In this document: piece by piece, positions 10,943 through 20,694 of the stretch
Position numbering within the stretch: the first letter of the stretch is position 1
Layout: each line of letters begins with the position of its first letter
Source of the DNA: an uncultured Pseudomonas sp.
GTDB taxonomy: Bacteria > Pseudomonadota > Gammaproteobacteria > Pseudomonadales > Pseudomonadaceae
Assembly (NCBI RefSeq): GCF_913777995.1
Contig: NZ_CAJYVE010000024.1
Coordinates: forward strand, 1 to 64,000
Reading direction: 5' to 3'
DNA: 64,000 nucleotides
Notes under the pieces: generated by a model
What the model saw: only the letters and a program-made list of their open reading frames with translations
What the model was told of the DNA's origin: nothing
The model's database searches: none
Program-made: the position numbers and the translations under genes

Positions 10943-12203
10943 GCAAGAATCTCAAATCGGCCTTTTTCAGCGCCCTGCTGGTGCTGGCCGTGGCCTACCC
11001 GGTACTGGGCCTGAAGCTGGAGATCGTCGGCGTCAACCTGGCGGTTCTCAACGCCAGCAGCTCGACCATCGCGATCATCCTCGGCTGCGCCGTAGCCATG
11101 TTCCTGCGCGTGCTGTTCAGCGAGCAGATCTCCGCCGCCTGGCGTTCCTCGCCACGCCTGCCAGGCCTGTCGCCCAAGGCCGGGACCTTCCTGACCCTGC
11201 CGAGCACCCAGCGCTGGATCATCCTGGCCATGGTGCTGGTCGCCCTCGTTTGGCCCTTCATGGGCTCGCGCGGTGCAGTGGACATCGCCACGCTGATCCT
11301 CATCTACGTACTGCTGGGCCTGGGCCTGAACATCGTGGTCGGCCTGGCCGGCCTGCTCGACCTCGGCTACGTGGGGTTCTACGCCGTGGGCGCCTACAGC
11401 TACGCGCTGTTGTCGCACTACTTCGGCCTGGGCTTCTGGATCTGCCTGCCGATCGCCGGCCTGATGGCCGCCTTCTTCGGCTTCCTGCTGGGTTTCCCGG
11501 TGCTGCGCCTGCGTGGTGACTACCTGGCCATCGTGACCCTCGGCTTCGGCGAGATCATTCGTTTGCTGCTGCGCAACATGACCGACCTCACCGGCGGCCC
11601 GAACGGCATCAGCAACATCGAGAAACCGACCTTCTTCGGCCTGACCTTCGAACGCAAGGCCGCCGAGGGCATGCAGACCTTCCACGAGTTCTTCGGCCTG
11701 CCGTACAACTCGATCAACAAGGTGATCTTCCTCTACCTGGTCGCCCTGCTGCTGGTGCTGCTGGCGCTGTTCGTCATCAACCGCCTGCTGCGCATGCCGA
11801 TCGGCCGTGCCTGGGAAGCCCTGCGCGAAGACGAGATCGCCTGCCGCGCACTGGGCCTGAACCCGACCGTGATCAAACTCTCGGCCTTCACCCTGGGCGC
11901 CGCCTTCGCCGGTTTCGCCGGCAGCTTCTTCGCCGCTCGCCAGGGCCTGATCACCCCCGAGTCGTTCACCTTCATCGAGTCGGCGATCATCCTCGCCATC
12001 GTGGTGCTGGGCGGCATGGGCTCGCAGCTGGGCGTGATCCTCGCGGCCATCGTGATGATCCTGCTGCCGGAGTTGATGCGTGAGTTCAGCGAATACCGCA
12101 TGTTGATGTTCGGCGCCATGATGGTGCTGATGATGGTCTGGCGTCCTCAAGGCTTCCTGCCGATGCAACGCCCCGAAATGAAATTGAAAGCGGAGCCGGG
12201 CAA

Positions 12204-12207
<4 letters not shown>
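10939..12207 (+). CDS. livM: branched-chain amino acid ABC transporter permease LivM
   Basis: This second permease of the Liv/Bra importer is 422 residues long. The N-terminal ~110 residues are the LivM-specific extra membrane segments. The core carries [20 protein letters not shown] and the ABC-contact loop [18 protein letters not shown], followed by [12 protein letters not shown]. The start overlaps the livH stop (ATGA), and the stop overlaps the livG start in the same way, indicating translational coupling. A GGAGG precedes the ATG by about 10 bases. Confidence 0.95.
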
Positions 12208-12971
<764 letters not shown>

Positions 12972-13673
12972 ATGCTGCAGTTCGAGAACGTTTCCACCTT
13001 CTACGGCAAGATCCAGGCGCTGCACAGCGTCAACGTCGAGGTGCGCCAGGGCGAAATCGTCACCCTGATCGGCGCCAACGGCGCGGGCAAGTCCACCCTG
13101 CTGATGACCCTGTGCGGCTCGCCACGCGCGCACAGCGGCAGCATCCGCTACCTGGGCGAGGAACTGGTCGGCCAGGAGTCCTCGGTGATCATGCGCAAGA
13201 GCATCGCGGTGGTGCCTGAAGGCCGCCGCGTGTTCGCCCGCCTCACCGTCGAGGAAAACCTCGCCATGGGCGGATTCTTCACCGACAAGGGCGACTACCA
13301 GGAGCAGATGGACAAGGTCCTGCACCTGTTCCCGCGCCTGAAGGAACGCTTCAGCCAGCGCGGCGGCACCATGTCCGGCGGCGAGCAGCAGATGCTCGCC
13401 ATCGGTCGTGCACTGATGAGCAAGCCCAAGCTGCTGCTGCTCGACGAGCCGTCCCTGGGCCTGGCACCGATCATCATCCAGCAGATCTTCGACATCATCG
13501 AACAGCTGCGCCGCGATGGCGTGACCGTGTTCCTGGTCGAACAGAATGCCAACCAGGCGCTGAAGATCGCCGACCGTGCCTATGTGCTGGAAAACGGCCG
13601 GGTGGTGATGCAGGGTTCTGGTGAACAGCTGCTGGTCGACCCGAAAGTGCGCGAAGCCTATCTGGGCGGTTGA
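12972..13673 (+). CDS. livF: branched-chain amino acid ABC transporter ATPase LivF
   Basis: The second ATPase subunit has 233 residues and starts MLQFENVSTFYGKIQALH. Walker A is GANGAGKSTLLM, the signature motif is MSGGEQQMLAIGRALM, Walker B is LLLLDEPSLGLAP and the switch region is FLVEQNAN. It is the last gene of livHMGF and starts on the base after the livG stop, with GGGGGAAG as ribosome-binding site. It is followed by a small GC hairpin and a long REP array. Confidence 0.95.
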   Translation: MLQFENVSTFYGKIQALHSVNVEVRQGEIVTLIGANGAGKSTLLMTLCGSPRAHSGSIRYLGEELVGQESSVIMRKSIAVVPEGRRVFARLTVEENLAMGGFFTDKGDYQEQMDKVLHLFPRLKERFSQRGGTMSGGEQQMLAIGRALMSKPKLLLLDEPSLGLAPIIIQQIFDIIEQLRRDGVTVFLVEQNANQALKIADRAYVLENGRVVMQGSGEQLLVDPKVREAYLGG

Positions 13674-13684
13674 GGCACCTGAAT

Positions 13685-13703
13685 GCTCCCGGCCTCCGGG
13701 AGC
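13685..13703 (+). terminator. hairpin after livF
   Basis: A perfect 8-bp stem, GCTCCCGG with CCGGGAGC around a 3-base loop, starts 12 bases past the livF stop. There is no U-tract, so intrinsic termination is uncertain. Confidence 0.4.
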
Positions 13704-13710
13704 ACGTCCG

Positions 13711-14095
13711 GCGGGAGCGGCTTTGCCGCGAAAGCGCCCTGAACATCACTGCATCTGCAGGAGGCCCGGTGGGAGCGGCTTTAGCCGCGAAAGCGCCAGG
13801 AAATTCACTGCATCTGTCGTGAACAGGCGGTCGCTTCGCGGCTAAAGCCAATACTGGTCAGTTAGGCGCTCTTCGGCTTTTGTTGGAGCGAGCTTGCTCG
13901 CGAAGAGGCCGGCAAACCTCATGCATCTGCTGTGAACGTGACGCAGCCATCGCGAGCAAGCTCGCTCCCACGGGCTGAACTGACCAGTATTGCGGCTAAA
14001 GCCGCTCCCACCCGGGCTAACTGACCCGTATTGCGGCTAATGCCGCTCCCGGTCTCGCCGGTCGGTCTTGGCTAAAGCCGCCCTCACCTGAGGCT
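13711..14095. repeat. REP/REPIN array, two head classes
   Basis: This 532-base gap (13674-14205) is filled by repeats. There are several class A heads (GGAGCGGCTTTAGCCGCGAA and variants), one inverted class B pair (GGAGCGAGCTTGCTCGCGAA facing its complement, about 13885-13970), and copies of the linker motif with ACTGGTCAGTTAG or its complement near 13850, 13978 and 14020. Both pairs enclose the interior motif CATCTG..GTGAAC. No gene is visible. Confidence 0.85.
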
Positions 14096-14205
14096 GCGGC
14101 CGCCCAACCGGGCGCAGCAACAGACTGGCAGGCTCACGCCACCTCCCCCTTGAGATACATCCCCGCCCTGAGTAACGTGGCGGCACCTGTCCTTGAGGTT
14201 GCCCC

Positions 14206-14889
14206 ATGTCCGTTTTCCGCTCTGCCCTCGTCTTCTCCCTGCTGCCCCTGTTCGCCGGCTGCCAATGGCTGGGCGTGCAATCTGCTGCACCGGCCAAGGT
14301 CTCCATGGTGGGCATGACCCGTATGCAGGGCACGCTCAGTGGCGAAAATGGCAAGTTGCTGTTCCAGCCCTGTGGCGAACCACGCCGCTACGTGGTGATC
14401 GATCGCGGCGACACCGCCATCCTTCAGGAAGCCGCCAGCCTGGCCGATGCCCAGGGCAAGGTGTTCGCCGACCTGCGCGGACGCTTCAACGCCAGCAAGG
14501 CCCAGGGCGGTGACGGCCAGCTCGACCTGTACCAGCTGTATCGCGTCGAACGCCCCGGCCAAGCCTGCGAAGACCCGAACTTCAAGCGCCTGACCCTGCA
14601 CGCCGACGGCCTGAATCCGGTATGGAACGTCGAGGTCAGCGGCAAGGGCATGATCATCGATGTACAGGGCCAGCCGCCGGTCGCGCTGCCTTACCTTGAA
14701 GAGCAACTGCCCGACGGGCGTTTCAACCTCAGCAGCGAAGCCAACGGCCAGCGCATCGACCTGTGGGTCGCGCCACAACGCTGCGTCGACAGCAAGAGCG
14801 GCGCGGTGCGCCACCTGAGCGCCGAGCTGCGCATCAACGGCCAGGCGGTGCGCGGCTGCGGCTATTACGGCGGCTCGCGCAACGACTGA
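14206..14889 (+). CDS. putative outer-membrane lipoprotein, COG3650-like
   Basis: The 227-residue protein has a lipoprotein signal (LLPLFAGC, Cys at residue 19), so it should be acylated and exported. The body has two similar parts. The first (about 30-130) ends FNASKAQGGDGQLDLYQLYRV. The second (about 140-225), with FKRLTLHADGLNPVWNVEV, resembles the COG3650 heat-shock HslJ-like/META neighbourhood of small lipoproteins. Cys pairs in GQACEDPNF and QRCVDS suggest a disulfide. Function is unknown. It is monocistronic. Confidence 0.75.
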   Translation: MSVFRSALVFSLLPLFAGCQWLGVQSAAPAKVSMVGMTRMQGTLSGENGKLLFQPCGEPRRYVVIDRGDTAILQEAASLADAQGKVFADLRGRFNASKAQGGDGQLDLYQLYRVERPGQACEDPNFKRLTLHADGLNPVWNVEVSGKGMIIDVQGQPPVALPYLEEQLPDGRFNLSSEANGQRIDLWVAPQRCVDSKSGAVRHLSAELRINGQAVRGCGYYGGSRND

Positions 14890-14999
14890 ACGGCCGCGCC
14901 CGTCAATTGGGCATAACGGTCCAGGCCTCAGGCCGCATATAATGCCCGGTTCTTGTAGTGCTGCCGGGCTGAACCTGCGGCCCGAAACCGGACCCCTGA

Positions 15000-16613
15000 A
15001 TGTTACGAATCAACGAACTCAAGCTGCCTCTCGATCACTCTGACGAAGAACTGCGCAGCGCCCTGGTCCAACGCCTGGGCATCGCCGACAGCGACCTGCT
15101 GGATTTCACCGTCTTCAAGCGCAGCTACGATGCGCGCAAGAAATCCTCGGAAATGCTGTTCATCTACACCCTGGACTTCAACGTCCGCGACGAGACCGGG
15201 CTGCTGAATAAACTGGCCGGCGACCGGCAGATCGGCCCAGCTCCGGATGTCAGCTACAAGTTCGTCGGCCACGCACCGCAGGGTTTCCCCATTCGCCCCA
15301 TCGTCATCGGTTTCGGCCCCTGCGGCATCTTCGCCGGCCTGCTGCTGGCACAGATGGGCTTTCGGCCGATCGTCCTCGAACGCGGCAAGGAAGTGCGCCA
15401 GCGCACCAAGGACACCTGGGGCCTGTGGCGCAAGAGCGTGCTCAACCCCGAGTCCAATGTGCAGTTCGGCGAAGGCGGCGCCGGCACCTTCTCCGACGGC
15501 AAGCTCTACAGTCAGATCAAGGACCCGAACTTCCTCGGCCGCAAGGTACTGCACGAATTCGTCAAGGCCGGTGCGCCGGACGAAATCCTTTACGTCAGCA
15601 AACCGCACATCGGCACCTTCCGCCTTACCGGCATGGTCGAGAACATCCGCCAGGAGATCATCGAGCTGGGCGGCGAGGTGCGCTTCGAACACAAAGTCAC
15701 TGACCTGCTGATCGACGATGGCCAACTGGTCGGTGTCGAGCTGGACAACGGCGAGCGCATCGAGTCGCGCCACGTGGTGCTGGCCCTGGGGCACAGCGCT
15801 CGCGACACCTTCCGCATGCTGCACGCCCGTGGCGTATACATGGAGGCCAAGCCGTTCTCGGTAGGTTTCCGTATCGAGCACCCGCAGTCGCTGATCGACC
15901 AGGCGCGCCTGGGCAAGTACGCCGGGCACCCGAAGCTGGGCGCCGCCGACTACAAACTGGTCTATCACGCCAGCAACGGCCGTTCGGTGTACAGCTTCTG
16001 CATGTGCCCTGGCGGTACGGTGGTAGCTGCCACTTCCGAACCCAACCGGGTGGTCACCAATGGCATGAGCCAGTACTCGCGCAACGAGCGCAACGCCAAC
16101 TCGGGCCTGGTGGTCGGCATCGACCCGGAACGCGACTACCCCGGCGGCCCGCTGGCGGGCATCGAACTCCAGGAACGCCTGGAGTCCCTGGCCTTCGAGC
16201 TGGGCGGTGGCAACTACGAGGCACCGGCGCAACTGGTCGGCGACTTCATCGCCGGCCAGGCGTCTACCGCGCTGGGTAGCGTCGAGCCGTCCTACAAGCC
16301 CGGCGTCAAGCTGGTCGACCTGGCCCAGGCCCTGCCGCCCTTCGCCATCGAGGCGATCCGCGAAGCGCTGCCGGTGTTCGACCGCCAGATCAAGGGCTAC
16401 GCTCTGCACGACGCGGTGCTCACCGGCCTGGAGACCCGTACTTCGGCGCCGGTGCGCATCACCCGCGGCCAGGACATGCAAAGCCTGAACGTCAAGGGCC
16501 TGTACCCCGCTGGCGAAGGCGCCGGCTACGCGGGCGGCATTCTCTCCGCTGGCGTAGACGGCATCCGCATCGCCGAGGCGGTGGCCAAGGACTTGCTCGA
16601 CCTGCACGACTGA
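15000..16613 (+). CDS. FAD-dependent oxidoreductase (COG2509 family)
   Basis: This is a 537-residue cytoplasmic flavoprotein of the uncharacterised FAD-dependent dehydrogenase family. An N-terminal ferredoxin-like cap (about 1-95) precedes the dinucleotide fold VIGFGPCGIFAGLLLA with GFRPIVLERG. FGEGGAGTFSDGKL is the family hallmark, and GEGAGYAGGILSAGVDG near the C terminus completes the FAD site. The physiological substrate is not established. It has no partner genes in the operon; nhaA follows 212 bases later on the same strand. Confidence 0.85.
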   Translation: MLRINELKLPLDHSDEELRSALVQRLGIADSDLLDFTVFKRSYDARKKSSEMLFIYTLDFNVRDETGLLNKLAGDRQIGPAPDVSYKFVGHAPQGFPIRPIVIGFGPCGIFAGLLLAQMGFRPIVLERGKEVRQRTKDTWGLWRKSVLNPESNVQFGEGGAGTFSDGKLYSQIKDPNFLGRKVLHEFVKAGAPDEILYVSKPHIGTFRLTGMVENIRQEIIELGGEVRFEHKVTDLLIDDGQLVGVELDNGERIESRHVVLALGHSARDTFRMLHARGVYMEAKPFSVGFRIEHPQSLIDQARLGKYAGHPKLGAADYKLVYHASNGRSVYSFCMCPGGTVVAATSEPNRVVTNGMSQYSRNERNANSGLVVGIDPERDYPGGPLAGIELQERLESLAFELGGGNYEAPAQLVGDFIAGQASTALGSVEPSYKPGVKLVDLAQALPPFAIEAIREALPVFDRQIKGYALHDAVLTGLETRTSAPVRITRGQDMQSLNVKGLYPAGEGAGYAGGILSAGVDGIRIAEAVAKDLLDLHD

Positions 16614-16825
16614 GCCCCTCACCTGCAGCGTCGCCCAGCCAGGCTGGCAAGGCGCTGCAGGCAATTTCGGAAAATCCCTACACCACAAGAAGCCCCTTCC
16701 TCGCCAGCCGGCGCACGCAGCCTTGTTAGGCTTGCTGCCGGCCCGGTCCCGCCTTCCGTTTCTGCCCTTCGGGCACTCCAGACCCGGCCTCTGCCCTCAC
16801 ACGCCACCTGGAGAACAGCCCGGCC

Positions 16826-17995
16826 ATGCGTAACACCCTGATGCGTTTCTTCCAGCTCGAAGCAGCCGGGGGGCTGCTGCTGATCGCCGCCGCCGCGGCG
16901 GCACTGATCGCCAGCAACAGCGCCCTGTCCAGCCTCTACGCCAGCTTCCTGGACATTCCCGTGACGCTGCGCCTCGGCGCGCTGCTGATCGACAAGCCCC
17001 TGCTGCTGTGGATCAACGACGGCCTCATGGCCTTGTTCTTCCTGGTCATCGGCCTGGAGGTCAAGCGCGAGGTGCTCGAAGGCCAGCTGTCCAACCCGGC
17101 GCAGATCGTCCTGCCCGGTGCAGCGGCCATCGGCGGCATGGTCATTCCCGCCCTCATCTACGTGCTTTTCAACCTCGGCAACCCCACGGCGCTGGCCGGC
17201 TGGGCGATTCCCACCGCCACCGACATCGCCTTTGCCCTGGGCGTGCTGGCGCTGCTCGGCAAACGCGTGCCGCTGTCGCTCAAGCTGTTCCTGATGACCC
17301 TGGCGATCATCGACGACCTGGGCGCCATCCTGATCATCGCGCTGTTCTACTCGGGTGAACTATCCAACCTGGCACTGGGCCTGGCCGGCGCCACGCTGGT
17401 GCTGCTGGCGCTGCTCAACCGTACCGGCGTCACCCGCCTGGCGCCTTACCTGCTGCTGGGGGCCGTGCTGTGGGTGTGCATCCTCAAGAGCGGTATCCAC
17501 GCCACCCTGGCCGGCGTGGCCCTGGCCCTGTGCATCCCACTGCGTGTACCACAAGGCCAGCCCGCACCCCTGCTGACCCTGGAGCACGGCCTGCATCCCT
17601 GGGTCGCGTTCGCCATCCTGCCGCTGTTCGCCTTCGCCAACGCTGGCGTATCCCTGAGCGGCCTGAGCACCGGCAGCTTCCTCCATCCGGTGTCGCTGGG
17701 CATCAGCGCCGGCCTGCTGCTGGGCAAGACCCTGGGGGTGTTCGGCCTGACCTGGCTGGTGGTCGCCAGCGGTCTGGCGAAGCTGCCGGCCGGGGCCAAC
17801 TGGGGGCAGGTGCTGGGGGTTTCGATCCTGTGCGGCATCGGCTTCACCATGAGCCTATTCGTCGGCACCCTGGCCTTCGATGCCAGCAGCAGCCCCTACA
17901 CCGGCACAGACCGCATGGGCATCCTCACCGGCTCGTTGCTGGCGGCCTTGCTGGGTTATGGAGTGATGGCACGGGCGAGCCGCAAGACGGCTTGA
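16826..17995 (+). CDS. nhaA: Na+/H+ antiporter NhaA
   Basis: NhaA exchanges two protons for one sodium ion at the inner membrane and supports pH and salt homeostasis. The protein has 389 residues, as in E. coli (388). Transport residues Asp133 (in ATDIAFALG) and Asp163-Asp164 (in [12 protein letters not shown]) fall at the same numbers as in the E. coli protein. The N-terminal [16 protein letters not shown] is typical. It converges with a SlyB-like lipoprotein gene across a bidirectional terminator. Confidence 0.96.
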   Translation: MRNTLMRFFQLEAAGGLLLIAAAAAALIASNSALSSLYASFLDIPVTLRLGALLIDKPLLLWINDGLMALFFLVIGLEVKREVLEGQLSNPAQIVLPGAAAIGGMVIPALIYVLFNLGNPTALAGWAIPTATDIAFALGVLALLGKRVPLSLKLFLMTLAIIDDLGAILIIALFYSGELSNLALGLAGATLVLLALLNRTGVTRLAPYLLLGAVLWVCILKSGIHATLAGVALALCIPLRVPQGQPAPLLTLEHGLHPWVAFAILPLFAFANAGVSLSGLSTGSFLHPVSLGISAGLLLGKTLGVFGLTWLVVASGLAKLPAGANWGQVLGVSILCGIGFTMSLFVGTLAFDASSSPYTGTDRMGILTGSLLAALLGYGVMARASRKTA

Positions 17996-18056
17996 GGGGA
18001 TCGGGCATTGGCGAGCAAGCTCGCTTCCACACAACGCTTCCACACAACGCTCAGGC

Positions 18057-18087
18057 AAAAAAAACCGATCCAGAAGGATCGGTTTTT
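18057..18087. terminator. bidirectional intrinsic terminator
   Basis: An 11-bp stem, AAAACCGATCC (18061-18071) with GGATCGGTTTT (18076-18086), has an AGAA loop. A-runs on the left and T-runs on the right provide a U-tract in both directions, serving nhaA and the convergent lipoprotein gene. Just upstream, 18008-18030 is a decayed class B REP half. Confidence 0.85.
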
Positions 18088-18104
18088 GGGTATTGCGAGC
18101 TGGG

Positions 18105-18569
18105 TCAGTGCGTCACGCGGCTGGTGCCGTTGACGGTCATGATGCGAACCCGGTCGCCAACACGGAAAATCTCGTTTTCCTGCACTTGCTGCACATAGGC
18201 TCGCATGCTGCCGTCGTCTTCGCGCACGGTGATTTCCACGCCCTGGGTACGGGTCAGGCCTTCTTCGGTCATGGAGCCGAGTACACCACCGGCCACGGCA
18301 CCGATGACCGCCGCGACGACACTGCCACGGCCACCGCCGATGGCGCTGCCGCCCACACCGCCGACCACGGCACCAGCACCGGCACCGATCGGGGTCTTGG
18401 TGCCTTCGATCTTCACCGGACGCAAGGACTGTACGGTACCCAGACGGACGGTCTGCACGGTACGCGCTTCTTCACGGGAATAGGAATCACCGGTCAGGCT
18501 GGAGGTACAGCCCCCAAGGGTCAATGCCATCGCAGTGAACGAGGCAACCAGCAGAACGGACTTGCGCAT
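18105..18569 (-). CDS. SlyB/Pcp-like outer-membrane lipoprotein
   Basis: The 154-residue protein starts MRKSVLLVASFTAMALT and has a lipobox LGGC (Cys21). The central 17 kDa antigen-type glycine-zipper segment (about residues 59-96) is a dense run of Gly/Ala/Val with GAGAGAVVGGVGG. The C-terminal domain (RTQGVEITVREDDGSM onward, ending VGDRVRIMTVNG) is the SlyB-type beta domain. In enterobacteria, SlyB belongs to the PhoP regulon and stabilises the outer membrane; a similar role is inferred. The ATG at 18569 was chosen so that the signal peptide is N-terminal. Confidence 0.88.
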   Translation of the reverse strand: MRKSVLLVASFTAMALTLGGCTSSLTGDSYSREEARTVQTVRLGTVQSLRPVKIEGTKTPIGAGAGAVVGGVGGSAIGGGRGSVVAAVIGAVAGGVLGSMTEEGLTRTQGVEITVREDDGSMRAYVQQVQENEIFRVGDRVRIMTVNGTSRVTH

Positions 18570-18722
18570 ATAGGGTATCTCCTGAAATCGAGTCTCCATT
18601 AGACTCCCGGCGAGCGACGCCGTCACGGCTACCGGAGCGGCATCATTGATTCATTCAGGCGCCATACAGCGGGGGCGCCTACCCAGCCTAAGACGGCGAC
18701 GGCCTGGAATAATTCATCGATG

Positions 18723-19370
18723 CTACGGAGCCAGGCGCTGCCGAATCCACCCCTCATTTGTTAAACGATAGTTCAAACGATCGTGCAGGCGGCTCGGCCG
18801 CCCCTGCCAGAACTCGATGCGGTCTGGCACCAGGCGGTAGCCGCCCCAGTGTTCGGGGCAGTGCGGCTGGGTGTCGTGGAAGCGCTGCTCGGTCTCGTGC
18901 AGCAGCCGTTCCAGCTCGGCGCGGTCGGCGATGACCCGGCTCTGCGGCGAAGCCCAGGCCCCCAGGCGGCTGCCCAGCGGGCGAACCTGGTAATAGGCGT
19001 CGGACTCGGCGGCGCTGACCTTGGCCACCTGCCCTTCGATACGCACCTGGCGCTCCAGGGCGGGCCAGAAGAAGGTCATGGCGGCGAAAGGCCGGGCCGC
19101 CATCTGCTGACCCTTGGCGCTGTCGTAGTTGGTAAAGAAGGTAAAGCCCTGGCTGTCCAGCGCCTTGAGCAGCAGCACGCGGCAGTGCGGCCGACCATCG
19201 GCGTCCACCGTGGCGAGGGTCATGGCATTGGCTTCCACCGGCGCCTGCTCGGTTTGCACCGCGTCGGCGAACCATTGATGGAACAAGGCAAAGGGTTCAT
19301 CCGGTGCCTGGATTTCGGTCAGGCCGTCACGGGTATAGTCACGGCGCATATCGGCCAGGGATGAGGTCAT
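18723..19370 (-). CDS. pdxH: pyridoxine/pyridoxamine 5'-phosphate oxidase
   Basis: PdxH oxidises PNP and PMP to pyridoxal 5'-phosphate using FMN. The product has 215 residues. FMN-binding segments include [19 protein letters not shown] and [19 protein letters not shown]. The C-terminal signature [14 protein letters not shown] with YRL...W is complete. The start at 19370 ([12 protein letters not shown]) matches the family, and the longer reading is discarded. It stands alone here; pdxJ of the same pathway is in this window at 62.2 kb. Confidence 0.95.
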   Translation of the reverse strand: MTSSLADMRRDYTRDGLTEIQAPDEPFALFHQWFADAVQTEQAPVEANAMTLATVDADGRPHCRVLLLKALDSQGFTFFTNYDSAKGQQMAARPFAAMTFFWPALERQVRIEGQVAKVSAAESDAYYQVRPLGSRLGAWASPQSRVIADRAELERLLHETEQRFHDTQPHCPEHWGGYRLVPDRIEFWQGRPSRLHDRLNYRLTNEGWIRQRLAP

Positions 19371-19460
19371 GGCGGGGTTCCTTCGCGGCAGTTCAGCAAA
19401 GCTGTTGAGCACGGCAGTTAAGCACATTGGCCTGCCGGCGAACAACGCGAAGTGCCGCCG

Positions 19461-19493
19461 GCCCGGCACCGGTCAATGTTTGCGGTGCCGGGC
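19461..19493 (-). terminator. hairpin downstream of OmpA-type lipoprotein gene
   Basis: A perfect 11-bp stem, GCCCGGCACCG (19461-19471) with CGGTGCCGGGC (19483-19493), has an 11-base loop and lies 12 bases past the stop of the gene at 19505. There is no clear U-tract. Confidence 0.45.
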
Positions 19494-19504
19494 TGGCGCT
19501 CAGG

Positions 19505-20542
19505 TCAGTTGCTGGCCTGGGCGTCGCTCTTCTTGGCCACGGTCTTGGCCGGTGCCGCGTCTTTCTTGGCCGGAGTAGCAGCCTTGGCGGTGTCTTTCTT
19601 CACCGGCGCGGCGGGCTTCTTGGCGGTGTCCTTCTTGGCCGGGGTGGCGGCCTTCTTCGCGGTGTCTTTCTTGGCGGTTGCGGCCTTGGCCGGCGCGGCT
19701 TTCTTGGCCGCCGGTGCCGGGGCAGCGGTGGGCTTGACGTCCTGCACGGCGACCATGGTCGGTGCTACGGCCGGAACGTCGTAGCGGCTCATCAGGGCGC
19801 GCATGGTGTCCTGACGGGTGAGCAGAATCTCCACGCGACGGTTCAGCGCACGCCCCTGGGCACTGTCGTTGGCCGCACGCGGCATTACCGCGCCCATGCC
19901 ACGCTGGCTCAGGCGGTTACGCTCCAGGCCGCTGAGGCGGAAGATCGCGGCGATCGACTGGGCACGCTCCTGGCTGATCTTCTGGTTGACCGCAGCCGCG
20001 CCGGTGGTGTCGGCGTGACCGAGAATCAGCACGGCGGTTTTAGGGTCGGCTTCGACCGCCTTGGCCAGACGGGTGATCGGACCCAGCTTGACCGGCAGCA
20101 GCATGGCCGGGCGGTCAGGGTTGAAGGACGAGTCTACCGGAGCGGTAACCACCAGCAGGTCTTCACGGCGCTCCAGCTGGAAGTCGCTGTCCTGAATGGC
20201 GGTACGTACACGCGGCTCGTACTCGTCCAGCCAGGCCTGGGTGATCTTCGGGTCAGGCATTGGCGCGGCCTTGACCTCTTCCTTCTTGTCGCTGCTGCCG
20301 AACGGCCACCACCAGTGGCTGTCGGTCTCCGACTTGGCGACCATGGCCGGAGCGGGCTTGGGCTCGGGCTTCTTGGCGACCGCCTCGGCAGGCGCATCGG
20401 GTTTGGACTCGGCCACCTCGTCGGAACCGAACGGCCAGTACCAGGGGCTGGATGCCGCGGCAGATTCGGTTTTCGGGGTTTGGGCGCAACCGGTAACGGC
20501 AGCGATGCACAACGCGAGAGCGAGACTTCTTTTCGAGGACAT
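19505..20542 (-). CDS. OmpA-family lipoprotein with twin WPFGS motifs and a cationic repeat tail
   Basis: The 345-residue envelope protein has a lipobox VTGC (Cys19). Two near-identical Trp-rich motifs, WYWPFGS (34-40) and WWWPFGS (77-83), lie in a disordered Lys/Pro/Ala linker. The OmpA peptidoglycan-binding domain spans about 125-243, with ILGHADTTGAAAVNQ and the C-terminal GRALNRRVEI signature. Residues about 270-345 form a Lys/Ala/Pro tail in which KKDTAK recurs at 291, 303 and 315 with KKDAA at 326, resembling the C-terminus of histone-H1-like AlgP. The protein should link outer membrane and cell wall; the role of the tail is unknown. Confidence 0.88.
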   Translation of the reverse strand: MSSKRSLALALCIAAVTGCAQTPKTESAAASSPWYWPFGSDEVAESKPDAPAEAVAKKPEPKPAPAMVAKSETDSHWWWPFGSSDKKEEVKAAPMPDPKITQAWLDEYEPRVRTAIQDSDFQLERREDLLVVTAPVDSSFNPDRPAMLLPVKLGPITRLAKAVEADPKTAVLILGHADTTGAAAVNQKISQERAQSIAAIFRLSGLERNRLSQRGMGAVMPRAANDSAQGRALNRRVEILLTRQDTMRALMSRYDVPAVAPTMVAVQDVKPTAAPAPAAKKAAPAKAATAKKDTAKKAATPAKKDTAKKPAAPVKKDTAKAATPAKKDAAPAKTVAKKSDAQASN

Positions 20543-20694
20543 GGACGACCTACAGCGAAATGGACCAGACGAATGGACGCGAGCAACGTCCGTATAACAC
20601 GCCTCAAGGCAGAGTGGAAAAGGAAACCGTCCTACGGTTCAGTTTTGACCCACGAACTGACAATCGGTATTAAACAAGCACTTATGAGCGATAG

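Noticed and set aside
13711..14095. CRISPR array
   Set aside because: Repeats are palindromic, irregularly spaced and alternate in orientation, and no cas genes are present.
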